Under the pieces are notes generated by a model, which saw only the letters and a list, made by a program, of their open reading frames with translations, searched no databases and was not told the DNA's origin. The translations under genes were made by a program, and so were the position numbers. From Sphaeroforma sirkka (lineage: Eukaryota > Opisthokonta > Ichthyosporea > Ichthyophonida), in assembly GCA_001586965.3 (NCBI GenBank), contig LUCW03001763.1:1-23473 (forward strand): a DNA stretch of 23,473 nt. Direction: 5' to 3'. Below, in pieces: positions 19,116 through 23,473 of this stretch (within the stretch, counting starts at the first letter, position 1; each line of letters opens with the position of its first letter).

Positions 19116-19710
19116 TGTAAACTTCGATGGAAATTACTAGGTTTCAAACTATATTAAACTAAAATACAATTTAGTCAGTTAGATTTAGCAGTGGTAGCTT
19201 GTGTAAGAATGATCGGGACCGCCTCTTGTTAAGAGCCTAAATATCCTCGATCACACAGGGCGTACCTCTAGCTGTTCTTTATTGAATAATTTTCACTAGA
19301 AGTACTAAGTGTTCATGACCACTTGCCTAATTTGTAAATAGACATAATAACGTAAGTCACGTTAATACATTAGCTGATATAAATAAAGTTCCATCTGAAG
19401 AAAAAAAAAAAAAAAAGAAAAGACTTATTGATTTTTGAGATTGGCGGGAGGACCAAAATCTATAAGTAGTAGTTCGAGATTATAAAATTTAGTTTATAAT
19501 ATCCTACATCTACTAATGTCTCAAATAGGTCCAAGTAGATGAGTCATACCAAATACTCAGGCTATTGGAGCCATCAAAGTGAATTTAGAACACTTTGGAA
19601 ATATTGGAAAAAAAGAGCTTGTACTAAATTATTTAAAATACAAATAAAAACCAATGTATTATCTCAATTGATCTTGATATTTTAGACTGACCGGAGGCCG
19701 TATTTCTACA
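19116..19710 (-). repeat. LTR C (5' LTR of right copy)
   Basis: 595 bp. It ends TATTTCTACA at 19710, directly against LINE reverse-transcriptase sequence. The A-rich run near 19400-19418 is longer than in the other two LTRs. On the minus strand the internal region starts TATTTTTCAGTT; no TGG-type tRNA primer-binding site is seen next to the LTR. Confidence 0.92.
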
Positions 19711-20490
19711 CGTCTGATTATTTGGTAAGCGTGATGGGGCGGAAGTCGGCGGGGGAGATGATATCTGCTTTCTTTGGGTGCGCTGTCAGGGACTGTATGT
19801 TCAGGGCTGCAGGAATGTACCCACCTTCAGTAGCTCAGTGAATGCTTCGGCAAGGAGTCCAATCAGTGGGCTATTGGTGTCGGTGCGTCCTTATGTCCGG
19901 TGTTAGGTGGAGCGCTCCACTGTGGCCTTCAGGAGAAGATGTGAATCCAGTCGGGGCCAGGTTCCTTATTGGGATAGCGTAGTAGCCTCCATTACATCGT
20001 TGGGGCGTATTATGGAAAGGACATCGGGAGAGTGGTCTGGCATGCGGTGGAACCACGTACGGGTTTGTGAGCTGAATAGGGCCTCAAAGTAGCCAGCGAG
20101 GGTAGCGCCTGTATCATCGGCACCCGGTATGCAGGGTTGGCGTGGAGAGACCGTCGTTGGTACGCAATATTTTTTAACATTTGAGCATTGCTTTGGGCGG
20201 TCAGACGTGGGCGGAACGATGGTTTGGCAGCCGCTGAACCCAGGGTCTGTTTAGGTCATAATAGAACCCTCCAAAGATTTGTGGGTTAGTGGCATAGCGC
20301 CAGATGCGGTCGAGGATCCGTAGCAGCCCTTTCGCTGGTCCATGCAAAGTGAGATACGACCGTAGTAGGTTCTGATGCGCCCAGATTTCAGCTTAAATAG
20401 TCGCGCGCGGATTTGTTGCGTAGCTTATACAGTCGATGGCGATATCGGTTATATCCAAGGGAGGGAAGGTTTGGTCTGGAGGCGGCGGCA
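19711..20490 (-). pseudogene. LINE ORF2: linker and N-terminal reverse transcriptase
   Basis: After the endonuclease comes a linker with GATLAGYFEALFSSQTRTW and SIIRPNDVMEA (about 20120-19980), the usual pre-RT segment of LINEs. Next are LIGLLAEAFTELLKVGTF (about 19870-19815) and KKADIISPADFRPITLT (19780-19725), the first RT motif (P-x-D-F/Y-R-P-I-T-L). The RT stops there at LTR C. The frame changes more than once and stops are present. The presence of an APE endonuclease before RT fits L1-, Tx1- or Tad-like groups; I cannot choose between them. Confidence 0.7.
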
Positions 20491-21195
20491 TTGCTAGCAT
20501 TTGTTTAAATAGATGGATTTGATCTGTGGGAAGTATCTGGAGATCGAGTCCAAAGGTGTGGTCACCACAGATACCGTAGTCCGTCAACTTATAAGTTTGG
20601 AGGGAGGCGGGGGTGGTAGGTCGATGATACGCATGTTCTGTACCAGTTGAGCCGCCAGCATAGAGGTAGTCCAAGCGCCATGTATTACGCAGAGTAGTCT
20701 CGATTTGGTTTCATACATAGTCCGTGATTTTGTAGATGCATGGCCATACTTCCGGGCTTTGAAGTTGAAATCTCCCAAACGACATCTGGTTGGAAATCGC
20801 CAATCTCGGGGAATTCATGTATCGCCTAACGTCTTTTTCAGTAAGTGATTTGAGTGGAAAGATAGAACATGGCCATATGAACGCCAAAGCACACAAAGAA
20901 CACCGCGTACGGTGAAGAGTGTACAAGTTGAAAATTGATGGGTGGTGTTTGAAAGATACCACACCACAGTGTGAAGGGTGCAAGATATTATGCCGTGTAG
21001 TGTGATGTAGTATATGATAGTGTGTGTTGAGCGCATATGATTAAGAAATGTGGTGTTATGCCAGGTTTCAACCAAACACATAACATCAACCTGACTTAAA
21101 ATCGATATAACGTTCAAACACTTATCTGTATGTGCTGCGTTGTCCATGTTGAGTCCTTGTGGGTTGAAGAGCGTCATCCTCATTGGTCCTAACAT
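20490..21195 (-). pseudogene. LINE ORF2: APE-type endonuclease domain
   Basis: Starts at ATG 21195. Motifs in order: LFNPQGLNMDN (strand 1), SQVDVMCLVETWHN (the E-T box with the catalytic Glu), then in other frames MGDFNFKARKYGHAST (the G-D-F-N box, about 20778) and YGICGDHTFGLDLQI (the S-D-H-like end box, about 20560). This is the exonuclease-endonuclease-phosphatase fold that nicks target DNA for target-primed reverse transcription. At least two frame changes separate the motifs. The Ser of the final S-D-H box reads Gly. Confidence 0.75.
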
Positions 21196-22200
21196 TGTTC
21201 ATCATCGGTCAATACTACTGGGCTCTCTTCCATAACGATGTCAGCCATTTCTATATCATTACCTGTCGTCGAAGAGTCTGTCGTGGAAAGCTGAGGCTGC
21301 GTATTGCTATCCATCGTGTCGGATGATTGTGTCGGGAAGATTGTTGGTATATGAAGTCATCCGGATTTCGCACGCGCTGATTCTTTAGCGTTTGCCGGGA
21401 TTCGCGGGTAGGTGAGAAGAGGTTTGCATCATGCTTTGCTTGGTAAGCCTTCTGGAGACGATCCACGGTAGATTGGAGGATGTTGCGATAGTGGAATTGA
21501 CAAGGGGCTCAGTAGTGCATCCATGCTGCGGGCAAGAATTTTGGCGCTCGTCCATGTGTGCAGCGGGCCTCCCGCTTGGTGCGGAGATAATGGATTAAAG
21601 CTGCTTTCGTAGCGTCGGGATGTTGTTGGGAGCGGGGGTCGATGTCAAGCCGCCATTGCCATGCGTAAGTGCTGCATGTCGTTTCACCTGGGCGACAGCG
21701 TCGCTAGGAACACAAAGGCGGACGAAACTGGTGGAGCTTCCGCGGCGATTTGGCTGAGATACCGATTTAGACGGAAGATGCCAGAGAAAGTGGTGGCGAT
21801 TGAGGACTGTTGGGCGCGCCAGTATTTTTCAAATACTGATTGGGATGGGGCTTGCCGTTAGGAAAAATTGCTCGGAAGAAGAGTCATACCGGAGTTATGT
21901 CATCCATTTCATGAAGAGTTTGTCCGGCATCGGGCGGCCCACCACTTTCGTCAAAAGGTGTTCGGGTACTGGCGGCTGCGATTGGGACCTGAGAAGCTGG
22001 TGGGGCGGGGCATTTTTAGGGCTCGGGTTTGCAGGTTTGTCCACTTTGAGCGGTAGCTGGGAGGCTCACTGCTGCTATTGGGCGCCTGTGACCGCGGTCT
22101 TTTGCTGGCGGAGCAGGCGAGCTTGTGGAGCCAAATCGGAAAGTGTTGGGTGTGCCTTCAGTTAAAGGTGCACGGGTTTGTTAGAGATAGGTCCACCCAA
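21189..22200 (-). pseudogene. LINE ORF1 region, GC-rich
   Basis: Upstream of ORF2 a Pro/Ala/Arg-rich region in several frames includes GSSTSFVRLCVPSDAVAQVK, STYAWQWRLDIDP, HPDATKAALIHYLRTKREAR, VDRLQKAYQAKHDANLF and a C-terminus GNDIEMADIVMEESPVVLTD ending at TAG 21189-21191. No CCHC knuckle was found. ORF1 proteins of LINEs are RNA-binding chaperones. The clear rise in GC against both flanks supports one element. Frame changes and stops make it a dead copy. Confidence 0.5.
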
Positions 22201-23473
22201 CTATGGATCAAATTTGGGAAGCACGCAAGCAGTGTAATAATCTCTACTCTCACCCATGAAAGGTTCTACAACGTTCATCACGGGTCTGTTTGAAACTATA
22301 GTTGCCAATACACCCCTGTCTCGCCAGATATTATCAGCGTCAGTGCTGTCAATGCTTCCTATCTCCACCATGTTCAAGTGTTGCTTGTATATGGTTGACA
22401 CCCATTGACATAGTGGCAGGGTCTGTATTCACACTAGTTAGTTTTTTGGGAATAAAGCGTAATGCAACTTGTATTTCACGACATACGCACCGAGCGGTAT
22501 TGTTTATCACTGCGCGAGTACATCTAATACTGCAAATGGGGGGTCGAGGGTATGTTGATATATCTTCCTGTTTTGGTTTGTGGGTATACGCTGATCACAC
22601 ATCGTCAGCTGTTTGCTTCATTGCGCCCGTCAACACTGAGAAAATCTCGTACGCTGTTGTGTATCTTGTCTTGTTGAGTGCTATCTATCCTCGCGGTCAA
22701 AATAGTCCCTCGACAAGATGTTTATCAATCACAACTTTAGAATGACACTTTTTTTTGTGAGTATGGCTCCAACAACTTACAGTTTCGGATTCTCCTCGAA
22801 TACATTTGCTGTCGTTTATGCTTACAATTTAGCAGAATCCTCGTGCACCAATTTACGTACACAGTCGATCTCACCTTAGAGATTTTTTTAAATCAGAGAA
22901 CTCTGGTATTATGCGAATCCAGAAATCAATCAAACCATGAGCCGAACAGTATAACGCATTTGGAACCCATTCATCGTAGGAATATCAATCGGCGGCTTAT
23001 CCTTCTCAAAGTTTGTTATACGCGCAAAAACACCTTCCACTCGGCGTCTCTCGCAAAACATGACGTATTATCCACACCGATAGCGCCATATCCAACACAT
23101 ATAACTCAATCTCTTGTTTACAATCACCCGATTTCACCAGGCGCGTGGCTTGCCTTGGCTCAAAGGTATTGATAGTAAGTGAGATATACAGATGATGTTT
23201 GACATCTTTATCGTTATGAGTGTCGAATTACGATATACGGAACAGATGCGACAACTGGATCGTAAACGAAGCCGACATAATAAAACATATATGCTGCTTG
23301 CCTGACTTCTCTAGTTCTGGCCATCTTCAATTTCTTTCTCATCTGATACAAATTGCTTTTCAAAACATCACGTCTACTGTGTTACAACCCTCTTTTCAGA
23401 TACTCTAAAGCAAAAGTCGTCACCCCAGCACTCCTGTTCGATGGATGTCTATAGTCGGTCTTAAACAGCATCG
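22201..23473. other. No recognised gene; coding-like minus-strand scraps
   Basis: The composition returns to AT-rich. On the minus strand two stretches look protein-like: 22401-22201 with VEIGSIDSTDADNIWRDRGV and VVEPFMGESRDYYTACVL, and about 23062-22938 with MFCERRRVEGVFARITNFEK and DIPTMNGFQMRYTVRLMV. Between them, EIQVALRFIPKKLTSVNTDP appears in another frame (about 22480-22340). They might belong to one decayed gene. I do not recognise the family. The plus-strand ORFs at 22302-22745 and 22843-23172 lack motifs. From 23172 to the end I see nothing. Confidence 0.3.

Larger units (their letters stand above)
5000..19710 (-). mobile_element. Tandem array of two Ty3/gypsy chromovirus copies sharing the middle LTR
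   Basis: Three near-identical LTRs (5000-5591, 12044-12634, 19116-19710) flank two near-identical internal regions, all in the same minus orientation; the period is about 7.04-7.07 kb. LTRs start TG and end CA. The domain order Gag, zinc modules, protease, RT, RNase H, integrase, chromodomain places it in Ty3/gypsy, chromovirus group. Both copies are broken: by eye roughly ten breaks in the left copy and about twice that in the right copy. The very small LTR divergence implies a recent origin. No target-site duplication is seen at the outer ends (acttg before 5000, cgtct after 19710). Confidence 0.93.
19711..22200 (-). mobile_element. LINE (APE-type non-LTR retrotransposon), truncated in RT
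   Basis: Read right to left on the minus strand: a GC-rich ORF1 (about 22200-21189), ORF2 starting at 21195 with an APE endonuclease, an EN-RT linker, and the first part of the RT ending at 19711 against LTR C. Palm motifs (such as F-A-D-D) are absent because the RT stops there. Several frame changes and stops interrupt both ORFs, so it is a dead copy. The 5' end near 22200 is set by the change in composition and is only approximate. No matching 3' part appears left of LTR A. Confidence 0.75.

Noticed and set aside
22302-22745. 147-residue plus-strand ORF
   Set aside because: Cys- and aromatic-rich mixed composition without motif; the opposite strand shows more protein-like text, so it looks like a shadow.

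Overview
The window is eukaryotic and dominated by transposons. It holds no operons, CRISPR array or bacterial-type genes. Two copies of an LTR retrotransposon, a non-LTR retrotransposon (LINE), decayed genes with nuclear-style basic tracts and zinc clusters, and a tRNA-like Pol III sequence all point to a repeat-rich nuclear chromosome. The cysteine-rich gene at the left resembles a family I associate mainly with fungi, but the sequence alone does not fix the lineage.

Layout. Positions 1-1670 carry remnants of decayed plus-strand coding sequence, including a Gln/Pro-rich stretch with an internal repeat of about 80 bp and a basic, Cys-containing tail. Positions 1670-3713 (minus) hold a broken gene: a lysine-rich N-terminus, a cysteine-rich domain resembling DUF6729, a middle segment, and a C-terminal DEDD-type 3'-5' exonuclease with damaged catalytic motifs. 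A 303-bp spacer separates it from a divergent small plus-strand gene (4017-4403; zinc-ligand cluster plus coiled coil, one in-frame TGA). A second DUF6729-like paralogue fragment (about 4440-4999, minus) is cut off exactly where the first LTR starts.

Positions 5000-19710 are a tandem array, LTR-internal-LTR-internal-LTR, of one Ty3/gypsy chromovirus on the minus strand, with a period of about 7.05 kb and three LTRs of 591-595 bp. Each internal region runs, in element order, through a Gag precursor region, Gag core, two zinc modules, protease, reverse transcriptase, RNase H, an extra Dam-methylase-like domain, integrase, GPF module and chromodomain. Both copies are broken fossils, but the LTRs differ very little, so the array is young. 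Each copy also carries, antisense to its genes, a tRNA-like sequence with A-box, B-box and T-run.

From 19711 leftward-reading LINE sequence begins abruptly inside its reverse transcriptase. Going right come the EN-RT linker, the APE-type endonuclease, and a more GC-rich ORF1 whose stop overlaps the ORF2 start. Positions 22200-23473 are AT-richer and hold only unrecognised coding-like scraps.

The outer flanks of the array are unrelated (exonuclease-gene paralogue on the left, mid-RT of a LINE on the right) and show no target-site duplication. The array therefore looks like a product of recombination or of assembly joining, not of one simple insertion.
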